From Planctomycetota bacterium (GTDB taxonomy: Bacteria > Planctomycetota > Planctomycetia > Pirellulales > Thermoguttaceae): a stretch of DNA of 6,826 nucleotides. The notes under the pieces are model-generated. The model saw nothing but the letters and a program-made list of their open reading frames with translations. It did not search any database and had not been told where the DNA came from. Numbering within the stretch: position 1 is the stretch's first letter; each line of letters begins with the position of its first letter. This document shows, piece after piece, positions 1-5,669 of this stretch. The translations under genes and the position numbers were made by a program. The stretch is from contig JAEWUR010000774.1 in the NCBI GenBank assembly GCA_023397045.1, forward strand, positions 1 to 6,826, read 5' to 3'.

Positions 1-724
1 ATATTTGGTTGACCTGGGCCGTCGTATTCCCGCGCCGATGCCCTTGCGACGGCGAACCCGTCAGATCGTACAACGTCATTCGATTCGACAGCAGCCCGAA
101 ATAGCCGATCACTGCGTCGCCACCCTCGCCAAGATCAGGCCGCGAATGCTCGCGATACGACTGCTTGTCCGCAAAAACCACCGCAATCAGCGGAAACTCC
201 GGTTCCCTCAACTCGAACCCCCGGCGACTCCACACATTGGTAAATGCCTTGTAAAGCCGCTCGAACAGGGAACCGCACCACTGGGCATAAATCGGACTGG
301 TGTCGTAGAAAATCATGTAGTGGGCCGTCTCATGCACTTGGAAGCCCGACGGCAATTGGGCCAACAGCCGCTTCCCGATCGACTCTCGATCGAGGGCCGC
401 AAAGGGCGCCGAGTCGCTCGTCCGCTCGATCTGCTCATCCGGCTGAATCAGCCAAAGCTCGCCGTCCTGCGCCAGAAGCAACACGCCGCCATCCTGGGCT
501 GAGATCAACACCCGACCGATCGCCTCCTGCGTCTTCCCGTCGCGGCGGAACGTTACCCGGTCCATCGCCGAAAGCATCGCCACACCGGAAAACACAATCG
601 CCACGCAAAGCGTCACGACGCGGAATGACCGCCACCCACCCCCCCCTCGCCGGAAGGGCAACAAAGCCGCAACCATCGCGCGTCGGCGTCCCCTCGGCCA
701 AGTATTCGCGGCGTTTTTTCCCAT
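1..724 (-). CDS. DUF1570-type membrane-anchored protein, 3' end outside window
   Basis: The minus strand is open from about 742 to the left edge. After an arginine-rich N-terminus comes one hydrophobic segment (around FRVVTLCVAIVFSGVAML), which fits a signal anchor with the bulk outside the cytoplasm. A short region with a small beta-rich repeat follows (VLISAQDGGVLLLAQDGELW). The next part, containing FQVHETAHYMIFYDTSPIY, LFERLYKAF, FPLIAVVFADKQSYREH and GYFGLLSNRMTLYDLTG, is what I recall of planctomycete DUF1570 proteins. In that family a histidine motif resembling a zinc-peptidase site usually comes soon after the point where this window stops, so the putative catalytic part cannot be seen. 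The start is uncertain: ATG at 724, ATG at 676 with AGGGGA 12 bases upstream, and GTG at 742 are all in frame, and all keep the hydrophobic segment. The function is unknown. The gene is divergent from the HEAT lipoprotein gene. Confidence 0.75.
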   Translation of the reverse strand, partial: MGKNAANTWPRGRRRAMVAALLPFRRGGGGWRSFRVVTLCVAIVFSGVAMLSAMDRVTFRRDGKTQEAIGRVLISAQDGGVLLLAQDGELWLIQPDEQIERTSDSAPFAALDRESIGKRLLAQLPSGFQVHETAHYMIFYDTSPIYAQWCGSLFERLYKAFTNVWSRRGFELREPEFPLIAVVFADKQSYREHSRPDLGEGGDAVIGYFGLLSNRMTLYDLTGSPSQGHRRGNTTAQVNQI

Positions 725-828
725 CCCATTATTATACTTCACCTTGCCTGGGGCTGAGTCGCCAATCTTAGGCAAAAGACCATATTGTCCAAACCGCCCG
801 TTTTTTCGCGTTTTGGGTCTGATTCGTA

Positions 829-857
829 TTGGCGGCATCACGCGATATTGCTATAGT
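829..857 (+). promoter_or_regulatory. Candidate sigma70-type promoter of the HEAT lipoprotein gene
   Basis: TTGGCG (829-834) and TATAGT (852-857) are separated by exactly 17 bases. They lie 55 bases upstream of the chosen ATG, in the spacer between two divergent genes. This would give a leader of about 50 bases. The call rests on match to consensus and position only. Confidence 0.5.
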
Positions 858-912
858 TCCGCCCTCCCTAATCGGACTGTTCTGGAAAAAAACCACGGCG
901 GCGAGTATCACG

Positions 913-1605
913 ATGTCGGGCCTCCGCGTTCAGAAATACCTGTTGGCGTGTCTCGGAATGGCGACGCTGTTCATCTCGGGCTGCTCCGACTTCGACGTGC
1001 CGTTCTCGCTGCCGTTCCAGGGACCGGTCTCCGATGTCTTGCCCGGCGTGACCACGCCGGCCGAACGCATCGAACAGTTGCAGAAATTGGCCGCCGAGTC
1101 AGCAAGCAAAACTCCCGCCGAGCACCAGCAAATCTCCCGGCAACTGGTCGCCACGATCCGCACCGAAAAAGACCCGCTCATCCGCGTTGAGATCATCCGC
1201 ACGCTCGGCGAATATCCCGGCCCGGAAGCCGATGCCGTCCTCAAGGCGGCGCTCAATGATGCCGATATCCATGTGCGCCTCGCCGCGTGCGAGGCCTGGG
1301 GCAAACGAAGCGATGCCGAAACCGTCCAACTGCTCTCCGAAGTCTTGCGAAGCGACGTCGACGCCGATGTCCGACTCGCCGCCGCCAAAGCCCTCGGCAA
1401 TTGCAAAAACCCAGCCGCCGTGCCCGCCCTGGGAAATGCCCTCAACGATGGCGATCCCGCCATGCAATACCGCGCAATGCTGTCGCTCAAAAACGTCACA
1501 GGCAAAGACCTGGGAAACAACGTCGAACGCTGGCAACACTACGTCAAAGGCGAAACGCCGACCGATACCCCATCGTTGGCTGAACGCATGGGCCAATGGT
1601 TCTAG
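913..1605 (+). CDS. HEAT-repeat lipoprotein
   Basis: This 230-residue protein has a lipoprotein signal peptide: a basic N-terminus (R5, K8), a hydrophobic core and a lipobox (FISGC) with the lipidated cysteine at residue 24. After a linker to about residue 50, helical HEAT/PBS-lyase-like repeats run from about 52 to 196. Each has a DxxVRLAA-like second helix: DPLIRVEIIRTLG (87-99), DADIHVRLAACEAWG (116-130), DADVRLAAAKALG (150-162) and a weaker last copy, DPAMQYRAMLSLKNVTG (181-197). The tail with GKDLGNNVERWQHYVKGE resembles endings I recall from planctomycete HEAT proteins. Such proteins usually act as protein-binding scaffolds, here probably anchored to a membrane; no partner can be read from the sequence. 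The open frame reaches back to a TTG at 829, but ATG 913 was chosen because it starts directly at the signal peptide and lies downstream of the candidate promoter. GCGAG 7 bases before it is a weak ribosome binding site. The diadenylate cyclase gene follows on the same strand after 201 bases. Confidence 0.85.
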   Translation: MSGLRVQKYLLACLGMATLFISGCSDFDVPFSLPFQGPVSDVLPGVTTPAERIEQLQKLAAESASKTPAEHQQISRQLVATIRTEKDPLIRVEIIRTLGEYPGPEADAVLKAALNDADIHVRLAACEAWGKRSDAETVQLLSEVLRSDVDADVRLAAAKALGNCKNPAAVPALGNALNDGDPAMQYRAMLSLKNVTGKDLGNNVERWQHYVKGETPTDTPSLAERMGQWF

Positions 1606-1665
1606 GGCGAAGGACGGACTGTGCGTCTTCATCGGGGAAACACAAAAATCATGAATGCGCTGCCG

Positions 1666-1694
1666 TTGCCTCAAGAATCGAAAAGCCTTAGTAT
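1666..1694 (+). promoter_or_regulatory. Candidate promoter of the diadenylate cyclase gene
   Basis: TTGCCT (1666-1671) and TAGTAT (1689-1694) have a 17-base spacer. A TATATC overlaps at 1692-1697. The site lies inside the open frame that extends upstream of the cyclase, so a real promoter here would mean translation begins downstream, at 1807, with a leader of roughly 105 bases. Confidence 0.4.
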
Positions 1695-1791
1695 ATCTAC
1701 GGTTCCGGTCGTGCCTTGCGCCTTGCGCGTCTGCGATCCGGCCAACGATCGGCCGGAGCCCTGGCCCGCCCACATCGATGATGAGCTCAGC

Positions 1792-1796
1792 GGAGA
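1792..1796 (+). promoter_or_regulatory. Ribosome binding site that supports the start at 1807
   Basis: GGAGA lies 10 bases before ATG 1807. In a window where most genes lack a Shine-Dalgarno site, this helps choose the internal ATG over ATG 1651 or GTG 1621, which are also in frame. Confidence 0.5.
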
Positions 1797-1806
1797 CGGC
1801 ACGCCC

Positions 1807-2772
1807 ATGCAGCCGATACGCCTTACCGACCAGTTCAAGGGACTCCTGGCCGTCGCTCGGCAAATGACCGAATCGGCCCAGTCCGAGGCCATCCTGCTGC
1901 TCTTGGAAGGGCCCACCGATTGGTCGCGGATGAAAAAGCTCGCGGGAAAAAGCAAAATCGTCATCGCCGCCAACACCTCGGAAGACCTCGCCGGAGCCCG
2001 AGAAGCCGGTTTCGATACCGTCCATCTCGACATGCCCGACAGCCCAATCTACGAGCGGCTGACCCAATCGCTCTTGGAAGCCGTCGCCGACGACCTCCTG
2101 ACGCCCGGCTCAAGCGTCGTCGCCCTGTACAGCGGATTCGACGCCGACACCGTCGACTCGCTCAGCGTCATCAACCTCGACGAACACCTCAACCGCCTGA
2201 CCGGACGCGACCTCCGCCAACTCGAAACCCGCGTCCCACTCGACACCTTGAAAGTCGTCGTCGATCTGGCCGTCGAGATCGGACGCGACGGCCGCGAAGG
2301 AAAACCCGTCGGAACCCTCTTCGTCGTCGGCGATTCCCGAAAAGTCCTCGCGTCAAGCCGCCCGGCAGGTTTCGATCCCGTCCGCGGCTACAGCCGAAAA
2401 GAGCGAAACCTCGACGACCCGCGCGTTCGCGAGGGCATCAAGGAAATCGCGCAGATGGATGGCGCCATCATCGTTTCGCCCGACAACGTCGTCGAAGCCG
2501 CTTGCCGATACCTCGACTGCTCGGCCGCCGACATCACGCTCTCCAAGGGTCTCGGCGCCCGACATTGGGCCGCCGCCGCAATCTCCCGCGCGACGAACGC
2601 CGTTGCGATCACCGTCAGCCAAAGCAACGGCACCGTCCGCATCTTCCAAAACGGTGAAGTCGTCCTTCGCATCGAGCCCTACCTGCGACGGCCGATGGTC
2701 TGGCGCGAGTTCGAATACGAACCGCCCATGCCCGAGACGAAGCCCAAGCCCAAGGGCGACGGAACGGCGTGA
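1807..2772 (+). CDS. Diadenylate cyclase (DAC domain, DisA_N type), c-di-AMP synthase
   Basis: The 321-residue product should condense two ATP into cyclic di-AMP in the cytoplasm. Residues 1 to about 140 form an alpha/beta region without membrane segments (ILLLLEGP at 29-36, IVIAANTSEDLAGAREAGFD at 51-70). Its pattern recalls the pyruvate-kinase C-terminal-like domain that I remember in archaeal DacZ. The DAC domain runs from about 145 to 290: GKPVGTLFVVGD (165-176), the DGA motif of the active site (218-220), LSKGLGARHWAAAAISR (245-261) at the place of the usual G-T-R-H-R motif, and a strand pair ending in VRIFQNGEVVLRIEP. The third residue of RHR is Trp254, an unusual substitution that I recall as typical of planctomycete relatives. 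It lacks the helix-hairpin-helix DNA-binding part of DisA and the membrane helices of CdaA. The tail (306-321) is Pro/Lys-rich. ATG 1807 was chosen because homologues as I recall them begin near IRLTDQF and because of GGAGA upstream; residues encoded by 1621-1806 look non-conserved. The stop is 12 bases from that of the convergent gene. Confidence 0.88.
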   Translation: MQPIRLTDQFKGLLAVARQMTESAQSEAILLLLEGPTDWSRMKKLAGKSKIVIAANTSEDLAGAREAGFDTVHLDMPDSPIYERLTQSLLEAVADDLLTPGSSVVALYSGFDADTVDSLSVINLDEHLNRLTGRDLRQLETRVPLDTLKVVVDLAVEIGRDGREGKPVGTLFVVGDSRKVLASSRPAGFDPVRGYSRKERNLDDPRVREGIKEIAQMDGAIIVSPDNVVEAACRYLDCSAADITLSKGLGARHWAAAAISRATNAVAITVSQSNGTVRIFQNGEVVLRIEPYLRRPMVWREFEYEPPMPETKPKPKGDGTA

Positions 2773-2784
2773 CACTCGCCGCCT

Positions 2785-3453
2785 CTATTCCGGCCGATCC
2801 ATCACCAAGTCGATCTCGAACCGGCTCAACGGCCGATCGGAGCGAATGACCTGGGCCGACCGAATTTTGAGCATGCCCACCGATCGACCGCCCGCGTCAA
2901 CGGCCTCATAGCAGACGATGCCCGGATCGTTCGTCAGCCGCCGCGCAAAGCGATGTTGCGAGGTCAGCAAACCGACTAGAATCTGCGGATCGCCCGTAGT
3001 ACCCCGGAACGTGATCCGCTGCAACTGCTGCTGGGCGTTGAAAAAATAGGTGAGCGAACCCGCCACGTCAGCCACGCTTCCCCCGGTGACCAGCGGCACC
3101 CGATAGCCCTGCAACTGCAAGTGCGGCAACCCCGTCGACACGCGCGGCCAACGTTGCAGCACCCATTCGACCGTCACGTCGAATCGCAAAACCTCCGCCA
3201 GACTCGGCATCGGCATCGCGCTAAGGACCGAGGGCGACGATGACGTCACCGGCGCGGGAATCGACAGCCCCGGCGCCGCCTCCGGTTTGGCCGCCAACGC
3301 CGTCTCGGGCGATTGTGGTCCCGCGGTCGAACTCGTGAACCACTTCTGCTTGACCCCGTTGATATAGTCCGAACTCGAGAACATCGTGACCGGCCCGCCG
3401 GCGGCCACCATCAATCCGCTCACGCACAATAATGTCTTCTTGACGCCCAACAT
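2785..3453 (-). CDS. DUF6690-like membrane-anchored protein
   Basis: The 222-residue product starts with MLGVKKTLLCVSGLMVAAGG, a lysine pair followed by one hydrophobic segment, so it is probably an inner-membrane anchored protein. A low-complexity Ala/Pro/Ser linker follows. The globular part begins around SLAEVLRFDVTVEWVLQRWP and contains LPHLQLQGYRVPLVTG, VADVAGSLTYFFNAQQQLQR, ITFRGTTGDPQILVGLL, FARRLTNDPGIVCYE and a final strand ending VMDRPE. I recall this pattern from planctomycete proteins named DUF6690; that is memory, not a search. No function is known to me. The frame is open upstream to 3618, with further ATGs at 3465 and 3495. 3453 was chosen because it sits immediately before the hydrophobic segment, but none of the starts has a clear ribosome binding site. 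The gene is convergent with the cyclase gene and leaves no room for a separate terminator between them. Confidence 0.72.
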   Translation of the reverse strand: MLGVKKTLLCVSGLMVAAGGPVTMFSSSDYINGVKQKWFTSSTAGPQSPETALAAKPEAAPGLSIPAPVTSSSPSVLSAMPMPSLAEVLRFDVTVEWVLQRWPRVSTGLPHLQLQGYRVPLVTGGSVADVAGSLTYFFNAQQQLQRITFRGTTGDPQILVGLLTSQHRFARRLTNDPGIVCYEAVDAGGRSVGMLKIRSAQVIRSDRPLSRFEIDLVMDRPE

Positions 3454-3675
3454 ATTGGACAGCATCGGCAGATTGGGCCGCCGTGCTTGCCGCATCCTGT
3501 TCGAGCCGCCGCCATTTGTCCAGGCCGAAGGAAGCACGTAATCGGCAAATCCATCACCCCTATTGTGGCCGCCACGCAAGCCATTTTCTGAATCGCTCGA
3601 CGACAACCAAACCGCCAATCTGGACTGGCAAAAAGTAAGACGTAGGATATCCTTGAGCCTCGTTTGAAAAAGCCG

Positions 3676-3710
3676 TAGGGTGGGTCAAGCGCAGCGAGCC
3701 CCACCAAAGT
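3676..3710. repeat. REP-like palindromic element
   Basis: The spacer from 3454 to 3765 between two divergent genes holds an imperfect palindrome: GGTGGG (3679-3684) pairs with CCCACC (3700-3705) around a loop with GCGCAGCGAG. I recall near-identical phrases of the type GTAGGGTGGG...CCCCACC scattered between genes in planctomycetes and other bacteria. I found no convincing promoter or riboswitch in the rest of this 312-base spacer, although promoters for both genes must lie there or nearby. Confidence 0.5.
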
Positions 3711-3765
3711 ACCCCCACACGAATCAAAACTCCAAATCGACTTCCGCGATCCTGTCATCTCTACC

Positions 3766-4755
3766 ATGCCCGAATCCGCGGCCCAAAACAACCTGACCGA
3801 CTCGGTCCAGCACCACATGCGGACCGACTTGGCGCGACTGAGCGCCGACCACACCGTCGGCCAGGCCCTCGAATCGCTGCGCGAGTCGCCGCCTCCAGCA
3901 CGGATCGTCTACTTCTACGTCATCGACAACGACGGCCGACTCGTCGGCGTCATCCCCGCCCGGGCGCTGCTGCTGAGCCGGCCCGACGTCCCCGTGGCCG
4001 ACATCATGCTAAAAAACGTCATCGCGATTCCAGCCACCGCAACCGTGCTCGACGCCTGCGAGTTCTTCGTGCTCCACCGACTGCTCGCGTTTCCCGTCAT
4101 TGATGCCGATCGGCGGCTGATCGGCGCCATCGATGTCGAACTCTACACCGACGAGTTGCACGGCATCGAAGAAGGCGACGACGACAACCTGTTCCAATTG
4201 ATTGGCGTCCACCTCGCCCGGGCGCGACAACGCGGTTCCTTCGACGCGTTCCGCACGCGATTCCCTTGGCTCATCTGCAATATCATGGGCGGCACCGCCG
4301 CCGCACTCGTCAGCGGCATCTATCAAGAACAGCTCGAACGACTCGTGGCATTGGCCCTGTTTATTCCCGTCGTCCTGTCGTTGGCCGAAAGCGTCGGCAT
4401 CCAATCGCTCAGCCTGACCCTGCAAATCCTCCACGGCCGCCCGCTCTCCTGGCGCTCGATCGTCGAACGACTCCGCCACGAATCGACGGTCGGCCTTTTC
4501 CTCGGCGCCGCCTGCGGATTGGCCGTCGGCCTGATGGCCCTCGGCTGGCTCGGACAGCCCGTGCTCGCCGCCTGCGTCCTCGGCGGCATCGGCGCCGGCG
4601 TCGTCTGCGCCGCAATCCTCGGCACGATGATTCCAAACCTGCTGCGCCGCTCGAAGCTCGACCCCCGCGTCGCTGCCGGACCCATCGTCCTGGCATTGAT
4701 CGACCTGATCACGCTCCTCTGCTACTTCAACCTCGCCCGATGGCTGCTGAGCTAA
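3766..4755 (+). CDS. Short MgtE-type Mg2+ channel/transporter with two CBS domains
   Basis: The 329-residue protein is likely an inner-membrane magnesium (or other divalent cation) channel. Two CBS domains come first: about 18-72 (MRTDLARLSADHTVGQALE, then VIDNDGRLVGVI) and 78-132 (VADIMLKNVIAIPATATVLD, then FPVIDADRRLIGAIDVEL). An acidic linker (EEGDDDN, 135-141) and a helix leading into FPWLICNIMGG (166-176) follow, then the MgtE membrane domain of about five helices. The C-terminal DPRVAAGPIVLALIDLITLL (299-318) keeps the aspartate (D313) at the position that binds Mg2+ in the pore of characterised MgtE. Two features are odd. The MgtE_N superhelical domain, usually about 130 residues before the CBS pair, is absent. 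The helix-2 motif of the GGNxGNQS type reads AESVGIQS (207-214). The start at 3766 has no Shine-Dalgarno site; ATG 3817 (M18) is an alternative but would cut into the first CBS domain. No M-box-like leader is visible. Confidence 0.85.
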   Translation: MPESAAQNNLTDSVQHHMRTDLARLSADHTVGQALESLRESPPPARIVYFYVIDNDGRLVGVIPARALLLSRPDVPVADIMLKNVIAIPATATVLDACEFFVLHRLLAFPVIDADRRLIGAIDVELYTDELHGIEEGDDDNLFQLIGVHLARARQRGSFDAFRTRFPWLICNIMGGTAAALVSGIYQEQLERLVALALFIPVVLSLAESVGIQSLSLTLQILHGRPLSWRSIVERLRHESTVGLFLGAACGLAVGLMALGWLGQPVLAACVLGGIGAGVVCAAILGTMIPNLLRRSKLDPRVAAGPIVLALIDLITLLCYFNLARWLLS

Positions 4756-4756
4756 A

Positions 4757-4869
4757 GTCCCCTCTCCCTCCGGAAGACCCTACCGAATGTCCCCTCTCCC
4801 TCCGGAAGACCCTACCGAATGCCCCCTCTCCCTCCGGAAGACCCTACCGAATGTCCCCTCTCCCTCCGG
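4757..4869. repeat. 32-bp tandem repeat, 3.5 copies
   Basis: Copies lie at 4757-4788, 4789-4820 and 4821-4852, with a partial fourth at 4853-4869. The unit begins GTCCCCTCTCCCTCCGG and continues AAGACCCTACCGAAT. The three full copies differ at a single base (C instead of T at 4822). The array starts one base after the MgtE stop codon. Each unit carries the left arm of the palindrome that is completed only after the last copy. Confidence 0.9.
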
Positions 4870-4889
4870 GAGAGGGCTAGGGTGAGGGC
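4856..4889. repeat. GC-rich palindromic dispersed-type element
   Basis: CCCTCTCCC (4856-4864) and GGGAGAGGG (4868-4876) form a perfect 9-bp stem with a TCC loop, followed by CTAGGGTGAGGGC. This right-hand phrase recurs in modified form at 6587-6611. It could halt transcription from the MgtE gene as a hairpin, but there is no T-run, so I do not call it a terminator. Confidence 0.75.
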
Positions 4890-4918
4890 TGCATCCTCGC
4901 AACCGTAGCTCTGAAATA

Positions 4919-5006
4919 AGTCTGTAGGTTATGCTTTAGTCTGTAGGTTATGCTTTAGCATAACAAAACGGTAACCGCCAAGGTGTCATGCTGAAGCATA
5001 ACCTAC
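4919..5006. repeat. Direct and inverted repeat cluster (GTAGGTTATGCTT family)
   Basis: AGTCTGTAGGTTATGCTTT occurs twice in direct tandem at 4919-4937 and 4938-4956. Its core GTAGGTTATGCTT (4924-4936, 4943-4955) has an exact inverted complement at 4994-5006, and a shorter complement AGCATAAC (4957-4964) directly follows the second copy. CGGTAACCG (4969-4977) is a further small palindrome in the middle. The AT-rich composition differs from the flanking genes. I recall this phrase as a dispersed intergenic repeat in planctomycetes. Confidence 0.8.
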
Positions 5007-5015
5007 GCTGGGTAA

Positions 5016-5053
5016 CCCTGATTGCTCCGCTATCAGGGCGGCGAAGCCGCAAG
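5016..5053. repeat. Two adjacent hairpins, REP-like
   Basis: CCCTGAT (5016-5022) pairs with ATCAGGG (5032-5038), and GCGGC (5038-5042) pairs with GCCGC (5046-5050) around GAA. GGTAACC at 5011-5017 repeats the heptamer at 4970-4976. The segment 5041-5053 is repeated in inverted orientation at 6671-6683. From 5054 to 5117 I see nothing further; this is the region downstream of the lipoprotein gene, and no T-rich terminator is evident. Confidence 0.65.
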
Positions 5054-5117
5054 AGGTATCGAACAATCGAAATCGCCACCTACTGCGGCGATTCTCCCAC
5101 TGCTCATCAGACCAAGC

Positions 5118-5657
5118 TCACCGCGCCGGCGAAACAACCATCAACTCGCCGCTCGCCGGATCGTAGCGATACTGGTCCCCCTCAGGCAACACCGGCAGCA
5201 CGATGTTGTTCGCCTTGACGATCTTCTCCATGAACTCCTCATGGGAGTTCGGCGCACGGTCTTCCATCGCTTTGAACAGTTTCACCGCCTCGGGAATCTG
5301 CACCTCAAAAACTAATCGCTCCCGTGTAGCGAACAACGACTTGACCGGCGTCACGACAAACCCCTCGCCCTCGTAACGCCCCTTCGCCCCAACGCCCACC
5401 TTGGCTACCGTCTCCGTCGTGTTCGGCTCGGGCGTATTCGGCTCGGTCGGAGGTGGCGAGGTTGGATTTTGAGGCGCGACAGTCGCCGGCGGCGGTGGAG
5501 GTGGTGGAGCGGGAGCGGCGGCGGCCGTCGTCGTGCGCGGAGTCGATGGAGCCGGCTGCTGCGACGACTCGTTATTGCAGCCCGTCGCCAGCGCGACGAT
5601 CACCAAGAACATCGGAATCCAAAGAATCGACCGACAACCGCTCAACTTATATGCCAT
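5118..5657 (-). CDS. Proline-rich lipoprotein of unknown function
   Basis: The 179-residue product has a signal peptide with lipobox LATGC and lipidated C27. A long Pro/Ala/Thr linker follows (about 35-84, including seven consecutive prolines at 51-57), of the kind that spans the periplasm or cell wall. The C-terminal part (about 86-179) holds GAKGRYEGEGFVVTPVKSLF, then a helix VKLFKAMEDRAPNSHEEFME and a strand-rich end with NNIVLPVLPEGDQYRYDP and SGELMV. I recall similar SHEEFM...Y.YD...GELMV endings in planctomycete proteins but know no function. The frame is open to a TTG at 5684; ATG 5657 was chosen because AGGTGA stands just before it and because the signal peptide begins there. It lies 4 bases after the surE stop, so it is probably the second gene of a surE operon and translationally coupled to it. 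Confidence 0.82.
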   Translation of the reverse strand: MAYKLSGCRSILWIPMFLVIVALATGCNNESSQQPAPSTPRTTTAAAAPAPPPPPPPATVAPQNPTSPPPTEPNTPEPNTTETVAKVGVGAKGRYEGEGFVVTPVKSLFATRERLVFEVQIPEAVKLFKAMEDRAPNSHEEFMEKIVKANNIVLPVLPEGDQYRYDPASGELMVVSPAR

Positions 5658-5659
5658 AT

Positions 5660-5669
5660 CCTCACCTTT
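5660..5669 (-). promoter_or_regulatory. Ribosome binding site overlapping the surE stop codon
   Basis: On the minus strand AAAGGTGAGG ends two bases before ATG 5657. It contains AGGTGA, which matches the distal half of the consensus AAGGAGGTGA, and the surE stop TGA (5664-5662) is part of it. The arrangement suggests that ribosomes finishing surE can restart on the lipoprotein gene. Confidence 0.6.

Noticed and set aside
731..736. TATAAT on the minus strand near the DUF1570 start, as a -10 box
   Set aside because: No -35-like hexamer occurs 16-18 bases upstream (the nearest, TTGGCG, is 23 bases away), and a transcript from it would begin almost at ATG 724.
1609..1630. Hairpin after the HEAT gene (GAAG-ACG with CGTCTTC) as a terminator
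   Set aside because: The stem is only 7 bp with a bulged G and is not followed by a T-run.
1099..2067. Long minus-strand open frame opposite the HEAT and cyclase genes
   Set aside because: It runs antisense across two recognisable genes and shows no family features; long antisense frames are expected in GC-rich coding DNA.
1920..2657. Arginine-rich open frame within the cyclase gene in another frame
   Set aside because: It is fully contained in the cyclase gene, and its extreme Arg content reflects out-of-frame GC-rich codons.
3454..3765. Mg2+ (M-box) riboswitch upstream of the MgtE gene
   Set aside because: I could not recognise the conserved helices; the space is partly occupied by the REP-like element and offers no expression platform.
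4757..4869. CRISPR array
   Set aside because: The units are head-to-tail with no unique spacers, and no cas genes are present.
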